Shown here: in pieces, positions 33,002 to 42,995 of the stretch
Position numbering within the stretch: position 1 is the first letter of the stretch
Layout of the letters: each line of letters opens with the position of its first letter
NCBI GenBank assembly: GCA_043764095.1
Contig: JAYUKX010000001.1
Span: 1 to 64,000 of the forward strand
Reading direction: 5' to 3'
Source of the DNA: M3007 sp043764095
GTDB lineage: Bacteria; Bacteroidota; Bacteroidia; Chitinophagales; Saprospiraceae
Length of the DNA: 64,000 bases
Made by a program: the position numbers and the translations under genes
The notes under the pieces: generated by a model
What the model saw: the letters and a program-made list of their open reading frames with translations, nothing else
What the model was told of the DNA's origin: nothing
Databases searched by the model: none

Positions 33002-33391
33002 TTATGATTGGGGGGCTATTGGCTGCGTTTTCTGTGTATTTGTCCGACTGGCTTTCCGGCCTCTAAAAAACATATACAAGTTAAAAAAGAGCATGATGCC
33101 AAGATAGATAGCAAATCCACCGATTTTTTGGCTAAGTACCTCTACCAATCCTTGTACATGATCAATATTGTACCAAATACGAAGGTAAAACAAAGCAAAA
33201 CCTACATTGAGCAAATAAAAACCTACTTCAAATAGATTATTAGTACTCACAGCAATGTCTTCTCTGCCGTGAAAAATATCTAACATAAAAACTTTGCCAT
33301 TCTGAAAAAGTGTACGAGCAACATACCAAGTAAGGGCTAATACGATGGGCAAATAAATAAAATAAGCGATAATAATATTGTTGTTGGTCAT
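33002..33391 (-). CDS. Small membrane protein, unknown (paralogue A)
   Basis: A 129-residue protein with four probable helices: IIIAYFIYLPIVLALTWYVA, a polar HGREDIAVSTNN stretch, VGFYLLNVGFALFYLRIW, VQGLVEVLSQKIGGFAIYLG and LFFNLYMFFRG. The tail (KASRTNTQKTQPIAPQS) is polar and ends three bases from the MITE-like element. It shares the order of helices and the LVE.LSQKI motif with the gene at 33490. Family not named; this type of gene is common in Bacteroidota as a hypothetical protein. Confidence 0.65.
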   Translation of the reverse strand: MTNNNIIIAYFIYLPIVLALTWYVARTLFQNGKVFMLDIFHGREDIAVSTNNLFEVGFYLLNVGFALFYLRIWYNIDHVQGLVEVLSQKIGGFAIYLGIMLFFNLYMFFRGRKASRTNTQKTQPIAPQS

Positions 33392-33489
33392 AATATAAAA
33401 AATTAAGGGTTAATAGTTTTTTTCTTTCTTTAAAACTTGGCTAATGGTTTCGGAGCAAAAACGACTTTTTGGGGCTGAAACGGGAGCGG

Positions 33490-33837
33490 CTAAGTTTTTA
33501 CTCTCTTTCGTAGCAAATAAACGCCGACCATATTCATAAAATGCAGGCATCCCAATCCCAGCACGATCAGTGCTATCTTTTGGCTAAGGCTTTCCACCAG
33601 TCCTTGAAAATTTTCTACCCGTTTCCAATATCGGATCATTAAAGTAATGTACCCTAAATTGGTTAGGTAATAGCACACCAGTAATATTTTATTGATACTA
33701 TTTGCGATGGCTTTATCCTGTACTTCGGCATGGATAAAATAATAACCATTTGTGTAGCAAATCCAACCAATCCGAACCGTTATCAGGTAAGTAATGATCC
33801 CGTAAATAGTATAAGCGATTAAATTATAAGTTATCAT
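33490..33837 (-). CDS. Small membrane protein, unknown (paralogue B)
   Basis: A 115-residue paralogue of the gene 98 bp downstream: YGIITYLITVRIGWICYTNG, then NKILLVCYYLTNLGYITLMI, RYWKRVENFQGLVESLSQKI and a last helix, HFMNMVGVYLLRKRVKT. The conserved QGLVE.LSQKI loop in both suggests a common function. Both read in the same direction and may share a transcript. Confidence 0.65.
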   Translation of the reverse strand: MITYNLIAYTIYGIITYLITVRIGWICYTNGYYFIHAEVQDKAIANSINKILLVCYYLTNLGYITLMIRYWKRVENFQGLVESLSQKIALIVLGLGCLHFMNMVGVYLLRKRVKT

Positions 33838-34049
33838 GGGTGTTTTTTTTGATCGTCAAGCAATGATGTATAAAAGTTCAAATAGCGTTCTTATAAGTAT
33901 TAAACGAAAGAAACTAAAAAATGTTTTTTAATTTTCAGAAATTATTGAAAGTTGCCCCCCTAGCCCCCTTAATCATCCAACCAACGTCCATTTAAGCAAA
34001 GTCTCCAAATAAAAAAAAGACCCTCACAAGACCCTAAGCACCAAACCCA

Positions 34050-34116
34050 GCCCCAACGGGGCGACACATCCAGCATAGGGTGCCAACCCTATGAAACATA
34101 GGGTGCCAACCCTATG
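34050..34116. repeat. REP-like GCCCCAACGGGGC repeat, copy A
   Basis: GCCCCAACGGGGC hairpin, then CGACACATC, then CATAGGGTGCCAACCCTATG twice in a row (34074-34093 and 34097-34116). Related copies occur at 63753-63800 (inverted) and 63911-63957. It lies in the 366-bp divergent gap between the small membrane gene and the T9SS cargo gene; the rest of that gap holds an A-rich stretch and no gene. Confidence 0.75.
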
Positions 34117-34203
34117 AAAAAATAATAACAGATATGTTCAATAAACACGTACATTTGTTGTCCAATTATCCTAATCTCAGCATATTCAAGCAAAAATAAT
34201 GCA

Positions 34204-36783
34204 ATGGAAAAAATCAGCATAGTATTCCTCTTTCTCCTAAATAGCCTCACCACGGCAACAAGTCAAGACTGCGACCCCAGTTTTTACTACTATGACTCCG
34301 CCACCCAATTCGGCAAAACCCAACTAGAAACCTCTCCGAATACAGGATTTTGGTTAAGCATATCCACCCCCGAAATCCCAACATCCTCCTACAACGATAT
34401 GGCCGTGATCCGAGTAGATGCCTTAGGTAATGAAATTTGGCGCAAGAAATTTGGCTTACCCAACAAATGGGAGAGCAATGTTGATTTACTCGCTACACAA
34501 GATGGAAACATGCTTTTTATAAGCAACGGAAACGACAAAATCCAACTCACAAAATTGGATGACAATGGCAATATCATTTGGCAGAAAGAGTTTGGCGAAA
34601 CCAGCAAAATCTATGAATCGCTCCAAATGTACGAAGATGCACAAGGGAATATTCTAATTGCGGGTAGTATGTTTGGAGGAAGTGTTCGAAGCGTATTAGT
34701 CCTAAAATTAGATAGTCAAGGTACACTCTTAAAAAAGAAAACCGATAACCCCTTTATTGCCCAATGGGTTTATTCAATATTAGATCCTAGTTACGGCTTT
34801 AGTCGCGGAGTGGCCATCAAAAGTAGTAATGATGGAGGTTATTTATTGTCAGGATTAAGTATGTACAACGAGCAAGGATCCTCTCCCCCTGCTAATGCGC
34901 TAATATACAAACTAGATACCGATCTCAATATTATTTGGAATAAAGATTTTTTTGGATCCTATGGATGCTTCAACACATTAGTTGGTCAAGCCGTATTTCA
35001 AAATGCCGATAATACGATTGCACTTGCGATCAATGCTGCAGGGGCTTGCGGTAACGGAACCCAGTCGAGTGTGCTGTACAGGTTAGATCCATCAGGTGCT
35101 AAACTTTCAGAAAAAGTATATGCCACAGGAGGGGTAATGGATGTATTGGCTACGGACAATGGTAAATTTATCAGTTGCTCAGGCGGCTCCAACTTTACTA
35201 AAATAGATGCAGCGGGTAATATTGAATGGCAAAACTGGTTTAAAAATGAGCTAACATTAAATAGTAAAAATTCAATCATCGAATTTACGGATGGCCGGTT
35301 GGCATTTGCTGGAACAAAATACATCAATAATGGCTATAAAGCAGTAGTGGCGATTACAGATTCATTGGGTAATAATTGTAAAAATCGTTTGAGTGGATAC
35401 GTTTATTATGACAAAAACGGCAATTGCAAACGCGATTCCAACGATATTGGGCTACCCAATAAATTATTACAATTGAAAACAGGCCCAGCGTACACCCTCA
35501 CCGACCCAAATGGGCAATATGCTTTTATTGCGGATACCACCTTACAAAATATACAGTCATATCCAAGCTCATCAGTAAACCAATCCAGCGATTTTTGGCA
35601 AATTACCTGTCCACCCTCAGGTATTCAAACCTTTGCCTCATCAGCACCCTACCAAAAACCAGATTCCCTTCATTTTGCACTTTCTGCAGCCGATAATTGT
35701 CCCGTTTTCCAGATTAAAAGCGGTTGGGATATTTCTAGGGTTTGCAATAAAGGCGTGTATCAATTGGAAATCTGCAATGATGGAAGTTTAAAAGCCGAAA
35801 ATGTAAACGCAAGCCTCTCGTTTCCACAAGAATTTAAGTTTGTGAGTGCCAATCGCCCCTATTCCATTGTTGGTAATAGTTATGTATTTGAAATAGGAGC
35901 GTTGGAAATCGGACAATGTCAAACACTTATCATCTCAGATTCCCTTCATTGTAGTGCGGCGTTGGGTGTCCTTGCCTGTATTGAGGCCGTAATAAATGGT
36001 ACCCCCAATTGCAATAGCTATCAATATACAAAGTCGGATCAACTGTGCAGGCTACTCACCAATTCTTATGATCCAAATGACATTACAGGTTGGGTGGATA
36101 ATAAAACGCAGTGTTTCGAGGCGAATACCATCGGACAAAAAAAGGAGATAGAATATATGATCCAATTCCAAAATACAGGAAATGATGTTGCATACAGGGT
36201 AATGGTCATTGATACTTTACCAATTGGGGTATTCGATCTTACGACCTTCCGCCCTGGATTGAGTAGCCATCCTTATCAATTAGATATACGAGGCGATCGC
36301 ACTCTAGTTTGGATATTTGATGATATTAACCTCACCGATTCTACCACAAATCTTGAAAAAAGCAAAGGGTTTGTTACGTTCAGCATACACACAAAATCTC
36401 CCGTAACCAATGCAACTACTATTAAGAACAAGGCCGCTATCTATTTTGATACCAATCTTCCCATTATTACCAATGAGAGTGTTATTCAAAAATGTGTGAC
36501 CAATAACCAAAATGTGATACCCAATTACTTAGATTTAGATCTAACAATTGTACCCAACCCGGCAAGCGATTATGCAGAAATACGATTCAATACACCATCT
36601 GTATCTCCATTAAGCGTAAAAATATACGATCTGTCCGGAAAATTAATAGATCATGCAAATATCAAAAATGGCGTATCAAATCATCAAATGAGTACCCAAT
36701 CGTTGTCCAATGGCGTGTACTTCGTCCATATTGGTTCAGAAAAGAGAGGGTATTTGGTACGTAAACTGGTGATTGTGCACTAA
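34204..36783 (+). CDS. T9SS cargo protein with DUF7619-type domain
   Basis: An 859-residue secreted protein: signal peptide MEKISIVFLFLLNSLTTATS, then a repeat-rich beta region in which Asp/Gly/Asn turns recur (RVDALGNEIWRKKF, KLDDNGNIIWQKEF, KLDSQGTLLKKK), a pattern of PQQ- or propeller-like blades. Next comes a Ca-binding-like GYVYYDKNGNCKRDSNDIG, then a domain ending in the DUF7619 block YMIQFQNTGNDVAYRVMVID to AAIYFDTNLPIITN, and a C-terminal sorting tail VPNPASDYAEIRF to LVRKLVIVH. Exported by T9SS and probably attached to the surface. Convergent with porU, separated by 54 bp. Confidence 0.85.
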   Translation: MEKISIVFLFLLNSLTTATSQDCDPSFYYYDSATQFGKTQLETSPNTGFWLSISTPEIPTSSYNDMAVIRVDALGNEIWRKKFGLPNKWESNVDLLATQDGNMLFISNGNDKIQLTKLDDNGNIIWQKEFGETSKIYESLQMYEDAQGNILIAGSMFGGSVRSVLVLKLDSQGTLLKKKTDNPFIAQWVYSILDPSYGFSRGVAIKSSNDGGYLLSGLSMYNEQGSSPPANALIYKLDTDLNIIWNKDFFGSYGCFNTLVGQAVFQNADNTIALAINAAGACGNGTQSSVLYRLDPSGAKLSEKVYATGGVMDVLATDNGKFISCSGGSNFTKIDAAGNIEWQNWFKNELTLNSKNSIIEFTDGRLAFAGTKYINNGYKAVVAITDSLGNNCKNRLSGYVYYDKNGNCKRDSNDIGLPNKLLQLKTGPAYTLTDPNGQYAFIADTTLQNIQSYPSSSVNQSSDFWQITCPPSGIQTFASSAPYQKPDSLHFALSAADNCPVFQIKSGWDISRVCNKGVYQLEICNDGSLKAENVNASLSFPQEFKFVSANRPYSIVGNSYVFEIGALEIGQCQTLIISDSLHCSAALGVLACIEAVINGTPNCNSYQYTKSDQLCRLLTNSYDPNDITGWVDNKTQCFEANTIGQKKEIEYMIQFQNTGNDVAYRVMVIDTLPIGVFDLTTFRPGLSSHPYQLDIRGDRTLVWIFDDINLTDSTTNLEKSKGFVTFSIHTKSPVTNATTIKNKAAIYFDTNLPIITNESVIQKCVTNNQNVIPNYLDLDLTIVPNPASDYAEIRFNTPSVSPLSVKIYDLSGKLIDHANIKNGVSNHQMSTQSLSNGVYFVHIGSEKRGYLVRKLVIVH

Positions 36784-36837
36784 AAACAAGTATGGGTTGC
36801 TGAAACCAGCAACCCATACCTCATAATTTATCGTTTC

Positions 36838-39800
36838 TTACTTCAATATGACCAATTTTTCATAATCACTCTCCGCCACCAATTGCTGCCCCGAAATATC
36901 CGTCCCACGCACTTTAATGCGATAGACATACACCCCTTTGGCCAATTGGTCGCCATATTCGTCGCGACCATCCCAATTAATATCAGTAATACGATAGTTA
37001 TCAGGCGTAGTATTGTGTTGAATTGTTTTTACCAATTTGCCCGATATACTAAAGATAGAAATTTGCACATCCATCATTTGCCCCGCCAGGTTATGCTCAA
37101 ATTGAAACGAGGTATTTGTTGTAAACGGATTTGGGTAATTCAATACATGGTCTAATGCAACCTTCCCGTCTTCCGAAACAATAAACTCCGTATAACCCTC
37201 ACCCGAGTTATTTGCAATATCCCAACCCTTTACACGCAGCGTATGACGACCAGCAGCAAGGTTGCGCAAGGGATAAATAGCCTTGCCCTCGCGTGGATTA
37301 TCCAAGGCACTTTCATAAAACTGGTTCAAAACAACAGATGCTGTCACATTATCGTCCAATATAGCCGTCAAATCGTGGCCGAGGCTAGTACCACTTACGT
37401 TCATGCCATTATCATCAGAGCATTTGATCAAAATCTTAGGGTCATTATCCGTAATACCACCAATCACAAAAGCATCCGTGTTCAAAAACGCTTGTACAAC
37501 TGGAGGTTTATCATCCTTTACATCCTGCGAAGTACCGCCAATAATCAAATTGGCTCGGTCGCCACCTGCTGCATCAATAGGAGTCCCATTCTCGGCATAA
37601 TAACTAATTTTGCCCAATCCAAAAGCATAATTAATATCTTTCGGAATGACAAATGATACACGGAATTTACCGTTTTTTACCGTTGCGCTACCGCGGAACA
37701 ACACATTGCGTTGCAAATCATATTCGCGCAGAGCGCTACCATTTTCGGCCAAAGTGCGTAATTTTTGAGGCTTGTCAAAAATAGTAACAAAGGCGCGTCC
37801 ATTAAAACTAGTAATCACATTGCCAGCAGTATCCGTTACCGAAGCACTGATGCTGCCACGCTGCAATGATTTTAAAGTATCAGGCACGCCTGTTACAATA
37901 GAGTGACCATTAATAGAATCTGTACTCACCCGGTATTCCGGCATAGCCAGTTTCTGTGCCGGATCACCAAAGAGTAGGAATCGACGGCCATTGTCCTGGA
38001 CAGAATTGGTTAGTAGATTTTTAGCATCTTTTAAAATATCTCCGATCGTACGGTAACCATAGGATTCAGGTTTGAAAAGAAATTGCTGAACACTATTGGT
38101 CAAGATGTCATTTGCACCAATATATACTGGACGAACGGTAGTAAATAAACCCATTCCACCACCATTTGGCTGTAATAAAGCGAGTTCTCCACCAGTAATA
38201 AACGAAAAATTATCAAAACCACCAAAGGAGCAAGTGGCTGTTATAAACAGGGTTTGCTTGTTTTGATTTTCCCAACCTTGTATATCCGCTATATCCACTA
38301 CCCGTTCTTGTCCCCATCCTTTGGGGCCGCCATGACCAATATAATTGGTGATCAATGCACCTTTAAATATATTGGCATTAATGGCTGCTTTTGCATCGGG
38401 AATACGTTTTTCACTAGAGGATGCAACGCGCTGGTAGGCATCAAAATAAATTTTATCTGAATTGAACCAATCTTCAGTAGCCAAAGAACGATCCGAAAGC
38501 ACCTCCGCTTGGTCTATATGATTGCTTTCCTGGTCATCAGCAACATAAATCAAACGATTATGCCAATCGCCCAAAGCATCGGGACTTATATCGTAAGCAA
38601 TAATTTTATCGACTACTGCACGCGCATCTCCTTGGTTACCCGCAGGAATCCGACCAATAGCAATTTCTAAAGAACCACGGATATAACCTGCATTGTTATC
38701 AGGCCCTTCACCGGGGCTAAGCAACCCAAAAAAGTCGTCGGAAGGGTGCGCATCAATAGGATCTAACGAATTAGAGGTTTCCCAAACAGCAATAAAATCA
38801 TTGTTTACATCTGCTTTTAGGTTATTTTTAGGATCGAATGAGCCATCTCCAAACAACAATAAGTAACGGAAACCTTGTGGGTTGTTCTCAAACATCAAGC
38901 GCGCAAAATCGCGAATGGCCACTGGGTCTTTTGCTCCCGAACTAAATTCATTATATACATCGCCAATGTCCACAGTGGCTACTTTGAGGTTGCTATAAGT
39001 GCGGCGGTGCTCGGCCAATCGCTCTGCATCGGCTGCAAAATCACCAGGATGAAGAATAACCATATCTTCTGTCTCTAAGGCGTGCAAATTCTGATTGGCT
39101 ATTTTACCAATAGTAGCCTCGGGTAAAGGGAAATTAGCATCGTTATAAAATGCCATATATACCCGAATTTTATTCTCGGTATTGGCCCCAAAACTAATCC
39201 CATCTCCCAATGCTGTATAGGCTTGAGGACGCGGTTGGTTGAACTCCGTAATATCCCACAGGTTAAAATTAGCGGTATTGACATTGCCCATTTGGAATTG
39301 CGTACTGGCATTAAGGCGGCTGCGCAAATCGCGGAATGACATCATTTTATCCGCCATCACTAAATTACGGCGTACATCTACTTCAATAAAATCCAGCCAA
39401 CCTTGACTCGGTTTGGAGGCATTGAGGTATTCTACTTTTAGCGCCACTTCGTCATTATCGGGTACAAAATTGCCGCTTACAGTTGTAAGAGAGGCGATAT
39501 TCGCATTGCCGTTGCCATTGGCTGTGCCAGACATGCTCCCCGAAAATACTGTGCCTTCGGCCGTTAAGCGTACCGTAGTAGCCACCTCATCGCAACGCCC
39601 CGCAAATTGCATCCGTACATTACTGGTCTCTTTTACCAAATTAGCAAAATTCAGTTTGTACTCGCGTGTTCTGGTTTGCTCAAATATATCGCCATACCAG
39701 TTTTTCCCCGATCCTTGGTGGATAGGAGACCAAGCCAATAAATTATAAGATTCCTCTTCAATACGGCCTACATCGTCAAATTGCTTTGACACTGCCGTCG

Positions 39801-40722
39801 CGGCAACTTCGGCAATAGGTGTAGCGCCATTGATTCTTTTACCGTTATCGTTGCCTATTTTGACAAAATACCAAGCATTCCGGTCGTATAAATTGGTGGT
39901 GATGGTCAAATTAGGGTTGGTTTCGGGATTGGTAATAATGGTAGGGGTTGGCCCCACCGCATACAACAAAATATAATCACCCGCATTGAATTTGCCATCT
40001 TCTTCACCACTTACAAATACGGCGTTTTCCAATACATCTTCTGGACGAGCGTCGTTGTTTTTTTCGGGTAACATATACCCGCCATTTCCTAAAATCTGTA
40101 TTTTACGCGGATCAATATTATCTAAATTACTAATCCCCAATTTCGTTTTCAGAAATTCATAAGTGAGTTTATAAACTGCGGTTTGGCTTACCCCAAATTT
40201 ATAAATATCGCCATCACTCAGTTTAGAATTGATCACATTGCGCTCTTTGACCAGCACAGGAGCAGGCGTACTTAATGGTTTTGTGCGCATTTCGAGCGTA
40301 AATGCCGTTGCACGCTCGTACCCACCAGAGGCCGTACGGCGGAGTGGATGCAGGTTAACACGCCCAAAAAACTGCAGTCGTTCTTGTTCCATTTCAATCG
40401 TGGCAACCATTTCGGTGCCAATAATCGCGTTTTCTGGCGAAGGCTTTAGGGCAATAGGTTCCCAAGTCGCATTGATGATGCTAACTTCCAAGTCCGCTGC
40501 ACTATTAAGTGGGAAACGCTCATTGAACAAAGGTAATGTAGGGGCTAGGCTGGAATGACTACAATTGTTAAATTCCCAAACTTCCAACAATTCACCACCC
40601 GGGGCGGAGAGTATTTCTGGTGTATTACTCCATTTTAAAGTACGAGCAATTTGAAAGGCTGCATTTTGTGCTTGTAAGCAAAGGCTAATAGCGCAAAAAG
40701 CGAATAATAGATATTTTTTCAT
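36838..40722 (-). CDS. porU: Type IX secretion sortase PorU
   Basis: Surface cysteine peptidase of the gingipain (C25) family that removes T9SS sorting tails and attaches cargo to the outer membrane. The 1294-residue protein has signal peptide MKKYLLFAFCAISLCLQAQ, an N-terminal beta region (KIQILGNGGYMLPE, GEEDGKFNAGDYILLYA), a caspase-like C25 domain with catalytic His797 in NYIGHGG and Cys831 in ATCSFGG, an Ig-like region and a C-terminal domain of the T9SS type (NYPNPFTTNTSFQFEH to SDYEKLVILK). This length is typical. PorV, its usual partner, is not adjacent. Confidence 0.93.
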   Translation of the reverse strand: MKKYLLFAFCAISLCLQAQNAAFQIARTLKWSNTPEILSAPGGELLEVWEFNNCSHSSLAPTLPLFNERFPLNSAADLEVSIINATWEPIALKPSPENAIIGTEMVATIEMEQERLQFFGRVNLHPLRRTASGGYERATAFTLEMRTKPLSTPAPVLVKERNVINSKLSDGDIYKFGVSQTAVYKLTYEFLKTKLGISNLDNIDPRKIQILGNGGYMLPEKNNDARPEDVLENAVFVSGEEDGKFNAGDYILLYAVGPTPTIITNPETNPNLTITTNLYDRNAWYFVKIGNDNGKRINGATPIAEVAATAVSKQFDDVGRIEEESYNLLAWSPIHQGSGKNWYGDIFEQTRTREYKLNFANLVKETSNVRMQFAGRCDEVATTVRLTAEGTVFSGSMSGTANGNGNANIASLTTVSGNFVPDNDEVALKVEYLNASKPSQGWLDFIEVDVRRNLVMADKMMSFRDLRSRLNASTQFQMGNVNTANFNLWDITEFNQPRPQAYTALGDGISFGANTENKIRVYMAFYNDANFPLPEATIGKIANQNLHALETEDMVILHPGDFAADAERLAEHRRTYSNLKVATVDIGDVYNEFSSGAKDPVAIRDFARLMFENNPQGFRYLLLFGDGSFDPKNNLKADVNNDFIAVWETSNSLDPIDAHPSDDFFGLLSPGEGPDNNAGYIRGSLEIAIGRIPAGNQGDARAVVDKIIAYDISPDALGDWHNRLIYVADDQESNHIDQAEVLSDRSLATEDWFNSDKIYFDAYQRVASSSEKRIPDAKAAINANIFKGALITNYIGHGGPKGWGQERVVDIADIQGWENQNKQTLFITATCSFGGFDNFSFITGGELALLQPNGGGMGLFTTVRPVYIGANDILTNSVQQFLFKPESYGYRTIGDILKDAKNLLTNSVQDNGRRFLLFGDPAQKLAMPEYRVSTDSINGHSIVTGVPDTLKSLQRGSISASVTDTAGNVITSFNGRAFVTIFDKPQKLRTLAENGSALREYDLQRNVLFRGSATVKNGKFRVSFVIPKDINYAFGLGKISYYAENGTPIDAAGGDRANLIIGGTSQDVKDDKPPVVQAFLNTDAFVIGGITDNDPKILIKCSDDNGMNVSGTSLGHDLTAILDDNVTASVVLNQFYESALDNPREGKAIYPLRNLAAGRHTLRVKGWDIANNSGEGYTEFIVSEDGKVALDHVLNYPNPFTTNTSFQFEHNLAGQMMDVQISIFSISGKLVKTIQHNTTPDNYRITDINWDGRDEYGDQLAKGVYVYRIKVRGTDISGQQLVAESDYEKLVILK

Positions 40723-40877
40723 GGCGTGTATGACTTGTGAGTCTTGTAATAAGATGTAACCCTATTGTCGTATTCGACGATATTGAGAAACATAAGTTGA
40801 GATTTAACGATCGTCAGGTAAATGAATACAAATTTTGAAAATCGGTTGCCTCAAAAAAGCGGATATGCTACTTTTGG

Positions 40878-41501
40878 TCATTTTCCCTTCATTTCTACCA
40901 ACAATCTTTCTATATCTTCCATAAAACGTGTCACATCTGCCGCATCTGTACCATCGCAAAATGCGCGAACATGCCGATTCTTGTCCACCAAAATTAACCT
41001 GCCCGAATGGTCAAAACCTCCTGGAGCATCGGGATTTACCTTGGCTACACTAAAATAACTGTTGGCAATATTATAAATCGAATCATGATCACCCGTTACT
41101 AAATGCCAACGTTGGGCATCAATCCCAATTCTTTGGGCATACGACTTTAAGGCTGCCACAGTATCGTGCTTTGTATCAATGGAGTGCGACAGTAAAAGCA
41201 AATTGGGTTCAGCAGCAAATTTATCATAAATCCGTTTGGCTTGCGCCTTTACCTTTGGACAGATCGTTGGACAATGGATAAAGAAAAAATCCGCAACGTA
41301 TGCCTTACCTTCAAAGGTGGCATTGGTGATTTTTTGACTATCCTGATCCACAAATAAAAAATCGGGAACTTTGGGGAAAACAGTATCGCCATTGGCCGAA
41401 ATATCGCGGTTGCCCAATATCGGTAACGGCCCTTTTTTTTCTGAAAAACAGGCACTCAATAAAATGGCGAGCAAACAAGTAAATGATAATATTTTAAGCA
41501 T
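40878..41501 (-). CDS. SCO1/SenC-type copper chaperone, lipoprotein
   Basis: A 207-residue protein with a lipoprotein signal (MLKILSFTCLLAILLSAC, lipobox LSAC, Cys18) and a thioredoxin fold. The SCO copper site is present: Cys77 and Cys81 in HCPTICPK and His165 in FDHSGRL. SCO proteins deliver copper to, or reduce, the CuA centre of cytochrome oxidase. The start is the ATG before LKILSF; 48 upstream codons are excluded. No oxidase genes are adjacent. It is 163 bp downstream of the MoxR-type gene on the same strand. Confidence 0.88.
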   Translation of the reverse strand: MLKILSFTCLLAILLSACFSEKKGPLPILGNRDISANGDTVFPKVPDFLFVDQDSQKITNATFEGKAYVADFFFIHCPTICPKVKAQAKRIYDKFAAEPNLLLLSHSIDTKHDTVAALKSYAQRIGIDAQRWHLVTGDHDSIYNIANSYFSVAKVNPDAPGGFDHSGRLILVDKNRHVRAFCDGTDAADVTRFMEDIERLLVEMKGK

Positions 41502-41664
41502 CTTTATGTATGTTAGTTGTGTCCTGATACTTAACATCGTTTGATTAGTTAGGTTGTCCATGTACCCGACAATACCTATATTATACAGCGCATTGTTTGG
41601 TTTTTTGCATAAATTTATAGGATGCTTTACGGTTTTGATGCACAAAACCTACAGAGCCAAAGTA

Positions 41665-42744
41665 TTACATGGTTTCTTTACAAGCCCTATAAATATCCGA
41701 CCATTCATCTCGGCGTTTTACAACGGTTTCCAAATATTCATTCCACACTAGGGCATCTTGTACAGGATCCTTTACAACCGCTCCAGTTAGGCTAGAAGCA
41801 ATATCAGAAGCCGTAAGCCTGCCATCTCCGAAATGAGTAGCGAGTACCATGCCACTATTTACCACTGATATGGCCTCGGCGGTACTCATACTACTACCGG
41901 GCGATTTTAGTTTGGTTTTACCATCCGCAGTAACACCGCCACGGAGTTCCCTGAAAATAGTTACAATTCGATTGATTTCTTCGAGTAAATGCTTGTCAAT
42001 CGGCATTTCGAGGACTTGCGCATAATCCTTTATCCGTCTTTGCACAATTTCTACTTCTTCTGCCTGACTAGCAGGGGAGGGGAGTATCACGGTGTTAAAA
42101 CGGCGTTTCAAAGCACCCGATAATTCGTTTACGCCCTTGTCGCGGTTATTGGCTGTAGCAATAATATTGAATCCGCTGATAGCCTGTACCTGTGTGTTCA
42201 ATTCTGGTATGGGCATAATTTTTTCGGACAAGACCGTAATTAAGGTATCTTGCACTTCCGAACTCATGCGTGTCAATTCTTCCATCCTACAAATTTGCCC
42301 TTTGCGCATAGCATTCATCAATGGTGTCACGACCAATGCGCTTTCGCTCGGTCCTTCTGCTAATAATCGGGCATAGTTCCAGCCATAACGTACTGCATCC
42401 TCCGAGGTACCCGCTGTACCCTGTACCAAAAGCGTCGAATCGCCACTAACCGCGGCTGCAATATGTTCCGATACCCACGATTTAGCAGTGCCAGGTAAGC
42501 CATACAATAACAATGCGCGATCAGTTACCAAAGTAGCTACTGCAATTTCCATCAAACGACGGCTACCTATATATTTAGGGCTTACAACAAAACCATTGTC
42601 CAAAGTGCCACCTACAAGATAAGTGACCACTGCTTGTGGGGAAAGCCGCCAGTTTTCAGGACGTTTTGCGGTATCTTGTTGACTAAGTACAGTAATTTCC
42701 TCTGCATAGAGGTCTTCTGCGAATGCGCGGAGAATAGTGGACAT
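41665..42744 (-). CDS. MoxR-type AAA+ ATPase
   Basis: A 359-residue AAA+ protein: Walker A LLYGLPGTAKSW at about residues 88-99, a Walker B region with Glu (ICRMEELTRMSSEVQDTLIT), sensor 1 (NIIATANNRDKGVNEL) and the arginine-finger/sensor region SGALKRRFNTVIL. MoxR ATPases act as chaperones for the assembly of complexes, usually with a VWA-domain partner; none is visible here. I take the internal ATG at 42744, since the nine codons before it overlap the promoter region. Confidence 0.82.
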   Translation of the reverse strand: MSTILRAFAEDLYAEEITVLSQQDTAKRPENWRLSPQAVVTYLVGGTLDNGFVVSPKYIGSRRLMEIAVATLVTDRALLLYGLPGTAKSWVSEHIAAAVSGDSTLLVQGTAGTSEDAVRYGWNYARLLAEGPSESALVVTPLMNAMRKGQICRMEELTRMSSEVQDTLITVLSEKIMPIPELNTQVQAISGFNIIATANNRDKGVNELSGALKRRFNTVILPSPASQAEEVEIVQRRIKDYAQVLEMPIDKHLLEEINRIVTIFRELRGGVTADGKTKLKSPGSSMSTAEAISVVNSGMVLATHFGDGRLTASDIASSLTGAVVKDPVQDALVWNEYLETVVKRRDEWSDIYRACKETM

Positions 42745-42768
42745 GGAGGTGGTATGAATTGTATAGCG

Positions 42769-42776
42769 CAAAGATA
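42769..42776 (-). promoter_or_regulatory. -7 element TATCTTTG for the MoxR-type gene
   Basis: On the minus strand, TATCTTTG followed by GCGC lies about 24 bp upstream of the ATG at 42744. Confidence 0.5.
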
Positions 42777-42920
42777 GGTCTTTAGCAATGTCCTGTTCTA
42801 TGTTTAGGATAAGTTTGTTGTTTTCTATTCCGTTATCTACCTATAATATAATAATTGTGTCCAAGTACTTTAATTGCAATCTGATTGATGCGTTTATATA
42901 TACTTGTTTGTGGCAATTTC

Positions 42921-42995
42921 TAGTTACTTGCTGAAAAGTACTCCCGGGGACGCTCAATGCTTTAAGTATCCCCGGGAAGTAATGGGCTAGTAACT
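42921..42995. terminator. Large inverted repeat with CCCGGGG arms
   Basis: Outer arms TAGTTACT / AGTAACTA and inner arms CTCCCGGGGA / TCCCCGGGAAG surround a 17-base loop. It begins at the very end of the Cys-rich peptide gene (stop at 42994) and is placed to terminate that minus-strand transcript. There is no T-run. Confidence 0.5.
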
